Below are positions 1-12,400 of a stretch of DNA of 64,000 nt, piece by piece. The stretch lies in NCBI GenBank assembly GCA_018398765.1, contig JAHBMJ010000676.1:61178-125177 (forward strand), read 5' to 3'. A program made the position numbers and the translations under genes. Position 1 is the stretch's first letter; each line of letters starts with the position of its first letter. Below the pieces are notes generated by a model. It worked only from the letters and a program-made list of their open reading frames with translations, searched no databases and was not told where the DNA came from. Origin of the DNA: Chromera velia. Taxonomy: Eukaryota; Sar; Chromeraceae.

Positions 1-259
1 TGTCCCTCCATGCGTTTACACGAGGGGCAAACAATCTTCGGCTTGATGTGTGATCTCGTTGCCACTTTTGTTAGTATGCCTCCTGAAGAGCATGCTAACG
101 AAAAGGGGGGGGGGAGTCCCCCACGCAAGGCAGTAACAAATGAGGAAGTTCGTCAACGCCCCCTCTGTGTGCTCCCCTTCATTTGCTTCGTATGCGGACT
201 CTCTCATCTACCTGCTTCCTTCATTCCTTCCTTCCTTTTTCTTTGATTGATCTTGGCAG

Positions 260-1608
260 CTCTGGAATCGAAGATCAAATTCATCAACGCGTCTGTCCCC
301 AAACACTCGCGAGTGGGCATCTCTCTGATCAACCAATTCAACAGGTGAGGGAGTGAGGGGGGAGTGAGGGCACGAGGGGGTCGGCACGGGAAGGCGAAAG
401 GGAGGAGACCTCTTTTTTTTTTCTGCCGTTACACTCGTTCCCTCAATTTCATGTCAGCCAGCTGAAAAAGAAAAAAGACCAACGGGAGAACTGAGAGAAG
501 GAAGGAAGGGAGCGACAGGGGCACGCAGCACGAAAGGATGTTTGGCTTTGGGCGCTTCCCTCTTCCTGTTGTACCTCAGCGGCTTGCACGCACATTCTCC
601 CTATGGTATATCTGCCCTCCCTCCCTGCCTGTCGATAATATCGTCCCTCTCCTTCTCCCGTCGAAAGCATGAATTTCACATGCAGTGTGTGTATGCACTC
701 CTTTTTTTTCTTGCCTATGTGGATCAACTCACTGTGTGGATGGATGGATGGCTGCAGATTCGTTGTCAGTGGAGATCCCAACTCTCTCGTCCGTCTCCGT
801 GCGAGCCTGACCGAGATGGAGGCCCCCCCTGACGATCCCAAACAGTCCCGCGTCCCCTTCTCGCTCCGGAAGAGACAGCTCTTCTGTACCTTCCTCGACG
901 TCTCCACGCCCTTCCATACACCCCACCTGGCATCCGCATTCGACCACATCCTCGCAGACGCCGAGCGCATCGGCTTTATCCTCACCCCCGACATGCTCAA
1001 GGTTCCCCTCTTGTCTACCTCCGACGGCAGTGACCTCCGGGATCTGAAAGGGGACTCTGGGTCCGCGCTCCTGCACAACTTGGTGAAACTCCAACTGACA
1101 GAGATCAACGACTGGACCGCCGTGTGTGCCCGAGTGGCTCTGCACGAGAGGAAGGGCCACGTCCACGTGCTCGATTTCGGGTGCGGGGGCAAAGGAGGTC
1201 AGTCAGTGAGGGGGGGAGTGAGGGAGTTGTATGTATGGATGCTGACACTAGAAGAGTGTACTGTCCCTTTCGATCTTTTCTTGTTTCCTTTTCTCCAATA
1301 AACTCCTGTCCACATTCTCATTTCCCCGGCGTCTCTCTCTTGATGCCATTGCAATGACACGCATCCTTCTCCCCCCAACTCGCTTCTCCTCCTTTCCCCT
1401 CCCATCCTCTATTCGGGTGCTTGACTGTTTGCGCAGGTGTTGCCAAGGCCACCGCCGCGCAGACGAGAGGTGCGGGGGTGACTGTCGTTTTTCTCTCAGA
1501 GGTCGCCTCTGAGCCCGGGGCCCCGGGGCGGCCCGCTCTCCTGACGGACAAGAGGGAGGAGGTGCCCTTCCACGAAGACTGGGGAGAGGTCTATGGACCC
1601 AAAGTGCG
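260..1608 (+). other. FAS: C-terminal part of acetyltransferase (AT) domain
   Basis: Exons 1-3 encode the tail of the starter acetyl-CoA:ACP transferase domain, as in the fungal beta subunit. Visible landmarks are VGISLIN, then FVVSGDP at the exon 1/2 join, STPFHTPHL carrying the catalytic histidine, and the HVLDFGCGG strand-turn. The nucleophilic serine motif should lie upstream and is not in the window. Confidence 0.85.
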
Positions 1609-3413
1609 GTCAGTCGTTTTTTGTCGTCAATTATTTTTTTCTTTTCTTTTGAGGGATCGAGAGTGAGGCTGACGGCGCGAGGAGTCAGTTAGGGAGGAGT
1701 CTGAAGGAATGGAGTGTCGTTGTGGAGAAGAGGAATGAAGAGTTTTGCTTTTGGAATTTCCGCGTTTGTTTCTTTCGTTAATACACCCAAAGTCGCATTC
1801 AGCCTGAATGCCTCCTTTCTCTGTCTTCTTTCTCCCTCCTCGCACTTCATTACATTCGGTTGACTTTTCCTGTCGTTTTCCTCTTTTTTCTTTTCTTTTC
1901 TCCTTTAATTCTTGCAGCCGCGATCCTCTGGGCCGTCTGGTCCTGCACACGAAGTTCACGGAGGTTTTCAGGAAGCCGCCCGTGATGGTCCCCGGCATGA
2001 CCCCCACCACGGTGAAGCCTGAGTTCTGCTCTGCTGTGATCAACGCAGGGTACCATGTGGAGGTCGCAGGGGGGGGGCAGCACACGGAGAAGATCTTCGC
2101 GTCCACCTGCGAGGACATCGTCAAGAATGTACCGGCAGGTCAGAAAGGGAAATGAAGAGAGTCGAGAATGGGCAGAAGAAAGATATTTGGACGGACAGAA
2201 TGGAGAAGGAAGTGAAGGAAGGAAGAAAATCGGTGCATAGAAGGCGTTTTTGTTTCGCCTTTCTGTTCTATGCCGCTTGTGAAGAGCTCGAAAGACGTCT
2301 GTCAGAAGAGGAGAGGAAAAGTCGGGCTGACATTTTTCTGATGTGTATCTTCCTCGTTTCTTCGACTTTAATTCTGTACACTGATGTCTGTGGATATGTG
2401 TACGTGTATGTGTCTTTGTGTCTCTGCAGGAGAGGGCATCACAGTCAACCTCCTGTTCCTGAACCCCTACCTGTGGAAGTTCCAGTTCCCTCTCATTCTC
2501 AAACTCCGGAGGGAGGGCACGCCAATTGAGGGCATCACCATCGCTGCAGGAGTGCCTTCTGAAGCCAACGCGAACCGCATCTGCCAGGATCTGCTCTCAG
2601 TGGGGATCTCGAAGATCGGTTTCAAGCCCGGCACAGCGACTGCGGTTCTGGAGGTTCTCAAGATCGCAGAAGCCAACCCGGAGATGACGGTCGTGCTCCA
2701 GTGGTCGGGGGGCCGTGCGGGAGGCCACCACAGCTACGAGGATCAGTTCGAGGCGATGCTGGAGACCTACCACAAGATCCGGAGACACGCCAACGTGATT
2801 CTCATCGCGGGGGGAGGGATCGGAGACGCGGACTCTGCGGCTGCGTGGGTGACTGGCCAGTGGAGCGTGGGGTTCCGTCAGCCCCGCATGCCTTTTGACG
2901 GTGTGATGATGGGCAGTCGTGTGATGGTGTGCAAGGAGGCTCCGACTGCAAAGGAAGTGAAGACGCTGATCACAGAGACGAAGGGCGTCTCCGAGGAGAA
3001 CCAGGCCGACTGGGAGAAGAGCTACATGGACGATGCAGGGGGAGTGGTGACTCTGTTGAGTGAACTGGGAGAGCCGATCCACAAGATCGGCAACAGGGGA
3101 GCCAGGCTGTGGAGGATGTTGGACGACAAATACTTCAAACTCCAGGGGGTCAGTCGGGGAGGGAAGGGGAAGGGAGGCAGTGCGCCTGCCTTTTTTGTTC
3201 TTTTTGCTTGTTTCTTGCCAGTCTTTTCATCTTGTAACTTTCTCGTTTGCCCTTGAGCGTCTGTGATCCCTTGGGACCTTCTGACGAAGTTCTTTGAATC
3301 AATGACCAGCAATTAGGTGTGCTTTTGAGTGACCAAGGATCCTCCAGCTCTTTTTTTTTCCCCTGCGGCTCCTGTCTACTGTTTTTTTCCTTCTTCGTCA
3401 ATCATCTTCCCTT

Positions 3414-3453
<40 letters not shown>

Positions 3454-6400
3454 CGTGTGTGTGCGTGGATTCTTTTGAGAAAGCAGGATGAGTTGAAGAA
3501 GGCCCTGGACAAGGACTGGCGAGAGATTGCAGAGGCCCTCAACCGCGACTTCCAGAAGCCCTTCTTTCCCTGCAAGGCCGACGGGAGCCTCTGCAGAGAT
3601 ATCGGAGACATGACCTACTCAGAGGTCATCACCCAGATGCTCAGAAGAATGCGCACCTCCCACACACACCACGCGAACTCGAACAGGGACCGCCCTGTGT
3701 GGATTGACGTATCCTACAGAACGCGCCTCGGCCTCTGGCTGCAGAGAATCGCAGAGCGCTTCGGCGTTCTGGGCGATGACCCTCTGTTCTCTGAGGAGGA
3801 GCTGGAGACCTCCCCGGACACGGCAATCGACCGTCTGAAGAAGAAGTGCAGTGGTCAGATGGACGTGAGGCTGCTCCATCCTGCCGACAGGGACTTCTTC
3901 TTCGACATGGCCAAGATCGTCTGGATGAAACCTCTCAACTTCGTCCCGATCATAGACGTCAACCTGAGGTAGGTTTGTCTGCCTGCCTGTTTGCCGGCTT
4001 CCTTCAGTTCTTGCACGGGAAAGAGATGTGTTGTGCACATACCAGATGATGCCCTCTTACTGCCTGCGTGTGTGGGCCCTTCGCCTTCCCTTCCATCATC
4101 ACGCGGAAGGCCCCTCATGGATGGATGGTCTTCCTTCCCGTCGATCGCTACAGCTTTCCTTTGTTTGTGTGTGCTAGCTTGACTGGCTGTCAGGGGATGG
4201 ATGGACTGAGGGTGACTGTCCGTCCTTTCTGAAGTAGGCAGGCAGGTGTGGCTGGATGAAGGGTCCAACTGTCCCCTCTGTTCATGCACATTGAATTGAA
4301 AAATGAATGCCCTCCCTGTGTGCAGATACTGGGTGAAGAAGGACAGCCTGTGGTACTCCGAGGCCATCGAGATAGTTCCCGACAGAGATCCCGGCAGGGT
4401 TTTGGTCCTGCAGGGTCCTGTGGCGACGTTCTACTCAAAGGAGGCCAACGAGCCCGTCAAGAGTGTGCTGGACGGGGTGCACGAGGGAATGATCAAGAGC
4501 ATCGGGGGGATGCGGGAGAAGGAGATGAGGCTGGTTGAGGGGGTGGAGGGCGACTTCTCTCCTGAGCCCTCTCCGATGGAGATTCAGGAGGCAGTGGACC
4601 TCTCTGTGTCTGGGGAGGATCTGAAAAGAGACCCCAAGACGTGGCTCAAGCAACTTGTGGGGGCTGCCGACTTCGGATGGAGACACGCGCTGCTCCTCTC
4701 TACTCATATCGTCAGGTCGGTGCATGTGTGCATGCGAGCTCTTGAGCATGTGCATCGCATCTGTATGCAAGAGTGCGGATGGACCTGAGAAGATCTGCTC
4801 GACTTCTCTCCTGTGGTGCGACTGGAGGGAGAGAAATGAAAAGAAAAGTGGGGAATGAGGGAAAAGCCGGATAAGCCTTCGTGCGTGCTTCTTGTATGCT
4901 CATAGATGGAAACTGCTGATCGATCGCCCTTCTCTCCCATCTACGTATTCATCCTCTATCTACCCTCCCTCTACCTGCCTGACTGCATGCAGAGGTACAA
5001 ACTGGCTCCCCAACGACATCGCTGCCCTGTTCCATCCCCGGAAGGGCCAGAGAGTCGTCGTGTCTCCCCAGCTCCAGTCCATCGAGGTATTCGACCCCGT
5101 CATGTCCAAACTCGGCCTCGGAGAGGACGTCCCGGCAGTGACTGCCTCTCTGCAGCCCTTCGACGAGAGAGACGCCTACCGGTCGATCTCCATCCTCATC
5201 CGTCACCCGCTCCCTGCCAACAACGACTGGGGCAAGACTCCAGGCAGGAGAGCACCCATCGAACTGGACCTCCGGTACGAGTATCATCCGGACAGACCGC
5301 AGGTGGGTAGGAAGGAAAAGGGGACGGGAGGAGGGGGGGGCAGGAGGGAGACACACGAAGAAAAGGAAAGGAAAGGAAACCCCCCACAGGAAGGATCTGA
5401 GACGGTCGGAGTGAGGGTTGACCTGCCCTCTTGACGTCTTGCTGTTCGAATGCTACCTGCCACGCATGTATGCTCGAAGTCTTGACACGCCAAATCACGC
5501 TCCCCCCCTCTCTGCCTGCCTGCTGGCCTGCAGTCCCCCCTTGTCGAGGAGGAATACCACGAGAGGTGCTGCAAGATCGCGGCGTTCTACCGTGCCGTGT
5601 GGATGCCCCACGTGACATGTGACGAGGACGTGAGCACACACAGAGAGACGGAGGTGAACGCGGAGGCGGTGCAGAAGTTCAGAGGAGCGATTGGGGACTT
5701 CGTCGGACTGGAGGACCCTGATGAGACGGTCGGTCGGTGCGTGGGGAAGAAAGGTTTTTTTGTTGTGGTTGTTGTTTTTGTTGGGGGACTTTTCAAGAGA
5801 AGAACAAGAAAGACTCTTCCTTTGCTGAGCCTTCTGCCGAGACTCGATTCTCTATTTTTGTTTCTCTCTCTCTCTTCCTCCTTCTGCGCGTATCTTCTGT
5901 CTGTAATCACGTGTTTGCAAGAAATGACTCGCTTTTGTCTGCCTTCTCCCTTGCATCTGGAGAACACGCAGTTAGAGCTCATTTACTCTTCACCCTCAAG
6001 TCTGCCCGTTGGTTTTGTTTGACATCAATCCTTGCAAGGTCCTTGCAGAACCCCGCCGCACCCCTGGAGTTTTCCTTCGTCGCTGCGTGGCACTCTCTGC
6101 TGGGGTGTCTTATGACCCCGGAGCCTGGCCAGAAGAGCGTGGGGGGAGATCTCTTCCGTCTTGTGCATCTGTCGAATGAGTTTGAGGTCTTGGACCCGAA
6201 ACACGAGAGCAGAGACTTCAGACTGGGGGAGGTTCTGGAGTGCGACGCTGAGAAATGGGCTGTGTGGGACCGGCCTGAAGGCAGGGTGGTGACCGTGAAG
6301 GCCTACGTGAGGAGAAAGGGAGCAGAGAAACCGTCTGTGTGCATCACCTCGGAGTTCCTTTTCCGGGGCCCTCTGATGGATTCGTGTGAGCAGATCAGGA

Positions 6401-9400
6401 AGAGACAGGTCGACAGGCTGATCCAGATTAGAGACGCAGAAACGATCGAGGTCTTCATGTCCAAAAAGTGGCACTCCATACCTTCAGGAACACTCAAGGT
6501 TGGGTCCGTGGTGCGACTCAGTGCTGAGACCGTGGAGCGTCGTGCGTCCTCGTCAGAGACGGCGTCGGTCTTCACAACCACCGGCACCGTCGTCGTCGAT
6601 GGCGCCTTGGTGTCCACCATCGAGGCCGCTACTCACCACGCAGCCTCGTGTCCCGTTGTTGCGTTCTGCAGCAGACACGGGGAGGAAGTCGTGAAGAAAA
6701 GAGACATGGACGCTCCCGCTGCCTACCGCACTCTGCCGGATATGTCCCCTGTGTCAAACGTGCCTTACGGGACCGCCTCTCTGGACACGAACCCCCTCCA
6801 CGTGTCCCCCTTCGCTGCTGCCCTTGCGGGACTGAAGGCCCCCATCGTCCACGGGATGCTCTCGATGGCCCGTGCGCGTCAGATGGTGGAGGCAGCAGTG
6901 GGAAACCAGACTCTGCAGTTCAAGGCAGAGTTCGTCGGGATGGTTTTGTCCTCTGTTCCCCTCAGGTGCAAGACCTCCCTCGTTGCTACGAGCTCCGGCA
7001 GACGGTGTGTGAGGTGGGAGCTCGTGGGCCGAAATCCCGGAAGTGCCTCTGAGTTCCTTGCCGCAAAGGGCACTGCAGAGATCGGACAGGCTCCCACTGC
7101 ATATATGTTCACAGGACAGGGGTCTGCATCTGCAGGCATGGGCATGGATCTGTACGGTTCCTCTGAGGCAGCAAGAAGGACTTGGGACAGCGCGGACGCG
7201 TTCCTGAAGGGCAAGTACGGCTTTTCGATTCTCGACATTGTTCGGCAGAATCCGAAGCAGCACTTCGTCTCCTTCCTGGGGAGTGACGGCGAAGCTCTCC
7301 GGAAGAACTACCAAGCCCTAAAGGTGTTCAAGGAATTCGACGCAGCTGGTCAACCGAAGGACGCAGGAACGCCGATTTTCCCCGAGGCGTTCGACGCCGA
7401 TTGCCCGGGGGTCACCTTCAAGAGTCCCAGTGGGCTTCTGTTCTCCACCCAATTCACCCAGCCGGCCATCATGCTGTTTGGCAAGTCGAGAATGGAGGAC
7501 ATGAAGAGCAGAGGGGTGGTGCAGCCTGCAGCGATGTTTGCAGGTCACTCTCTGGGCGAGTACGTCTCTCTGTGCTGCATGGTGGATGCGGATCCCTCTC
7601 GCCTGGCCGAGTTGGTCTTCCTCCGGGGTCTGACCATGCAGGCAGCCGTGCCGAGAGACAGCAAGGCCCGGTCCCGATATGGCATGATTTCGCTCTCTCC
7701 CAAGAGAATCGGTGCCTGGTTCTCCGACGAGCACATGCACGCCTCCATCGATGCCATTGCATCACTGGGCCAGCGCCTTCTCCAGATTGTGAACTACAAC
7801 GTCAGAGGGCACCAGTACATTGTTGCTGGTGACCTGACGGCCCTGGAGGCTCTGCGTGTGGCAGGAGACGGCCTGAAGAAGGCCAGAGACCTGCAGATGG
7901 ACGGGGCACGGCCAGGAAAGGAAATGATGAGCATCATCTCTGCCGCATGGGACGCTGCAGAGAAGAAGGAGAAGGACGCGTTCGACGAGAAGGACGCGAA
8001 GTTCGCCGGGTTTGTGCCTCTAACGCGGGGCAGTGCGACGGTTCCCCTGCCAACCATCGACGTGCCCTTCCACTCCCGTCTCCTGCTTGGGGGAGTGCCG
8101 ACCTTCAGACACCTTTTAGAGGATGCCATTGGAAGTCTCGCTAGTATCATCGATGACCTCGACAACAGGTTGGTCTGTAGGTTCTGTTGGAACGACGTCT
8201 GTGTTTTCTTTCCAGTGCGTCTGCCAGAAAAGAAAGTGATTTGCTCTGTCGGTCTGGCAGATGTTTCGAATGTTTCGTCTGTTATATCTCTGCAATTGAC
8301 CGAAACACGCTCGCTGTTTGGGCTGTATGAGGCAAGCTCATTAATTGCATTTAATCGCTCGGCCTTTTCTCCTCTCCTGGTACTGTCTTGTTGGATTACC
8401 GATTCTCTGGCCTTCCATTCTTCTCCCAAACCTTTTTTTTTTCTTGTCTCTCTGCGTGCCTCTTCTTTGTTCTGTTCTGTTCTGTCAGGTACGTCCCCAA
8501 CCTTGTGGGCATTCCCTTCGCTGCCACGCGTGAGTTCGTGGAGACTGCGGCGGCGCAGTGTGGGTCTTCAAGACTGAAGGCGATGCTGCAAGACTGGAAA
8601 GAGAGGTCCAGAAACCTCACAAAGGTGGGGGGNNNGGGGGGGGGGGGGAAGGGGGGGAGGAAGAAGTTCTGTAGTGGTGTGGTTGAACTATTTCGTCAGT
8701 CTTACTTCTTCATTTGCCCATCGACACTTGCAAAGTGCATCCACGTCTCTCCCACCGTTTTCAGTCACGCCGAAGGGGATGCTTCGGTGGAGGTCTTTTT
8801 GTGGATTCTATGCAGACACGCCAACCAAACGCCCACCTTTCGACTCTGCAGGTCCGAACGGAACTCCTAGTCGAGCTCCTGGCCTTCCAGTTTGCCTCGC
8901 CAGTCCAATGGATCAAGACTCAGGACTCCTTCCTGAAGAACGACCGAAAGAATTTCGTTGAGATCGGCCCCGCCCCTGTGCTCTCTGGTATGATGAAGCA
9001 GCGTCTGGCTGCCCTGCCCTCTTCTCGTGCCTTCTGGGTAGAGAGGGACGCCGAGGCTGTGTACATGAGAGACGAGTCAATGGAAGAAGAGGAGGAGGAC
9101 ATTCAAGAAGAGAACCAGCAGGAGACAACCCCTCCACAAGCGGCTGCACAACCAGCACAGGCAGCCAAGCCCGCAGCAGCAGCAGCAGCAGCAGCTCCCG
9201 CTCCCAAGCCGGCTGCTGCCGCTCCCCCTCCGAGGACAGATTTGAAGTCCGGTGGCGGTCCTGTCGACTTGCCCCTCTCGGCCCTTCACTCTCTTCAGGT
9301 TCTCATTGCCACTAAGCTCGGTCTGGCTCTGAACGAGCTCACCCCCAGCAGCACCATCCGGGGCCTGTGCGGCGGCAAGTCCGCGATTCAGAACGAAATC

Positions 9401-12400
9401 CTGGGAGATCTGGCTGCCGAGTTTGGCGCTGAGCCCGACGGTGCCGGAGACGCCCCACTCGATTCCCTCTCGAAGGCCGTGGGGGCCAAGTACAAGAAGA
9501 CAGGGAAGATCCTGTCTAGCTCGGTCAGCCGGGTGTTCTCCCGAGCTATGCCTGGAGGGTTCACCCAGTCGAAGGCGAAGGACTGGTTGATGTCCCACTG
9601 GCAGCTTTCTGCCAGCACGGTGGAGAACGTGTTCATCCACACGCTCATCATGGAGCCCGCTAGCCGTCTGGGCTCGGAGGCAGACGCCAAAACCTGGATC
9701 GAGGGGGTCGCCCGGTCGTATGTTGAGGGCATCGGGGGTGTGGGTATGTCTGCTGCTGCTTCTGGAGGCGGTGGTGGCGGCGGTGGAGGTTCAGGAGGTG
9801 CGGTGGTGGACGCGAAAGCCATCGAGGACCTCAAGGCGATGCTGGCAAAGATGGGGAGAGTTGTGAAGAGCTACGCGGACCCAGACGTGCTCCCGAGCGA
9901 TGAGGGCTTGGACGAGTCTGACGAGGAGGCGGTGGCTATGGCCTTGAGGGAGGTGATGGATTTGGAGCATGGAATGAAGTACGCGAAGTTAGTCAAGCCC
10001 ATGTTCGATGAGAGACAGGCGAGGGACTACTCGTCCTGGTGGGCGTGGGGAAGGCAGGCGGCCCTCGAGTTCATCCTGAAGGGAACGGTAGCACCCGACC
10101 CGAAAGGTGAGTGAGGCCTTTCTTTGCCTTTTTGGGTGGAAAGAGCTGTCGGTCGGTCGAGGGCTAAACGCAGTCGTTCGTTTGACGAATTCAGCACAGC
10201 CAGACAAGCACACTGAACGTCGTGCTGCTCGATTTTAGCTCAAAAAGCCGCGGAGACTTGAAAGTTATCGTTCTGAAGCTTGCTTGTGTCGCCCGATCCC
10301 CCTTCAGCAGTTTTTTAGTTTACGCGTCTTGTTTGTGCTCTTCCACCTTTCTGGTCATAGTCAGGCTTGTAAGCACTCGAGCGTTCGTGTAAATCGAGGG
10401 TTTGTGCAGACAGCTGCAAAGGAAGCACGCGAATTTGGGGAGAGGAGACGTCTGAAGCGTCTATTTGGTTTTTCTATCCTTACCGCAAGGCAATTTGTCT
10501 CTGTTTCCATTCGGTCTGTTCTGTGGTGTTCTTCTCTTTGCTTCGCTTTCAGTGTGGGACATCAACGCACGTCACAGAGAGGAAATGGTGATTGACCGCA
10601 TTTCCAACTGCTCCTCCTTCCCTGCCCTGGAGGAACTCGTGAGGTTCCACTGCGATTCGCCAGACGAGGCACACGCCAGAAGGGCTCAGATGCTCATCAA
10701 CGCTATCCAGAGCAGACCTGGACACGCCAGGGGAAAGGCTGTGTGGAAGGAGGTCGGTCGGCTTTTTTTCTTCTTTTCTTTGCTCTCTTAGTTGGTCTTT
10801 CAGGCAGGCATGGATGCTCTTTCCTCTTGTTCTCTGGTGCAAATCTCCATTCCGCGTTCCTGACCGAATTCTGATCTGGTTCGAGCACCCTTGTATGAAG
10901 AATGTTTCTGGGACACTAAAAAAAGACAAAACTTTGGAGGGACGGACAAACATGTTTGTTCTTGTTTTTTCTCTCTGTGCTCTCTCTGCGACCATCTCTC
11001 TCCCTCTCTCTCTGCGTGTCTGCTGCCTTTTCCTTTCCTTTCCTTCCTCTGTTGCGTTGCAGCTCCGTGCCTCCGCCAAGCCCCGCATCTTCATCAAGGA
11101 CGACGGCAACGTCGAGAACGCGCCCTTCCAGAGACACGCAGACGGAGTGAAGACGTTCGCAGAGGAAATGTTCACCCCTCCTTCGAAGCCGGAACAGAAA
11201 GACTGCAGGTGAGTGAGCCTTTTTTTCTTTCTCTTATATTAATATATTCTTTCTTGTGTCTGTCTAAATTGACGGCGCTGTTGTGTTCTCCTCTTCTTTC
11301 GGTCTCCTGTCGCGAACAGTAACGGAGCAGAGAGAGGGATCAACCGTCCGTCCGGGGGGTGCAGATTGTTGGTTGAAAACTTTTGGGCAGAATGGAGATG
11401 TTGTCTCAATAGTGCGTTTTTTGACTGCTGAATAGGTGCATTCCTGTTCCGCTTGTACAACTCAGGGCGTTCATTGTTGTCTCCTTTTGAATTCTTCTCG
11501 TGCCTGATCGTGTCTGTCTAAATTGTCTCTTCTCTCTCTTTCAGATTCAAACTCGGTGAGGCAGTGGCCGGTTCACTCGAGCACCGCGACCCTAACGGAG
11601 ACATCCAGAAGTTATTCGCTTCAGCCATGAAGGGCGTCGCAGGGGACGGACAAACCTGGAGTGGGAAGGTGCGTGCGTGGGTGGAGAGTTGTTTCTCCCT
11701 CTCCTTTTTCATATGTGTGTGTATGTGTGTGTGTGTGTGTGTGTGTGTTTGAGTTTGTCTCGGTGGAACTGAGCTGGAAAGGACGGCAGGATGCCTTCTT
11801 TCGCTTTTTCAAAGTATGAGACCGTGAAGATCCAGAGGTTTGACTGCAGTCCTTCTCCTTTCCTCCGCAGGTTGCCCTCCTCACGGGGTGTGCTGTGAAC
11901 AACATCTGCATGGAGGTCTGTCGGGGGTTCTTGAGGGGAGGTGCGCACGTGATCGTGACGACGTTCTTCCCTCAGAGAGGCTCCATCTGCTCGTTCGAGG
12001 TCTTCAGAGACTTCTTTGTGGACCAGGCAGGCGCAGGGGGGAGGTTGACGGTGCTGCCGATGAACGGCGCCTCCTGGATCGACACGCAGGGGGTGATGAA
12101 CCACATCTATGAGAACGTGCTGCCGAAAGGGAAGGTGGGTCGGACGGTCGATTTTTGGTGAGAACCTTTGAGAAAAGTCTTTTTTTCGGTGCATGCGTGT
12201 GTATAGGTACTTGTTCATGATGCTTTTATCTCCGTCGTATGTGACCGTATGACGACACTTTGCATGCCCATTCACATGCCTGTGAGTAGGCACACTCGTT
12301 ATCTTGTGTTGTCTTTGCGAGCATCGTTTCATGACGGGAGGAAGGACTAAAAGGGAAGCCTCGTTCAGCAAGCCCGCCTGACTCGCTTTCCTTCTTATCG

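Noticed and set aside
5737-6048. In-frame open extension upstream of FAS exon 10
   Set aside because: It reads as intron: hydrophobic, Phe/Ser/Leu-rich, starting after the GTCGGTCGG donor at 5729 and ending at the TTGCAG acceptor at 6048, with matching phase 0 on both sides.
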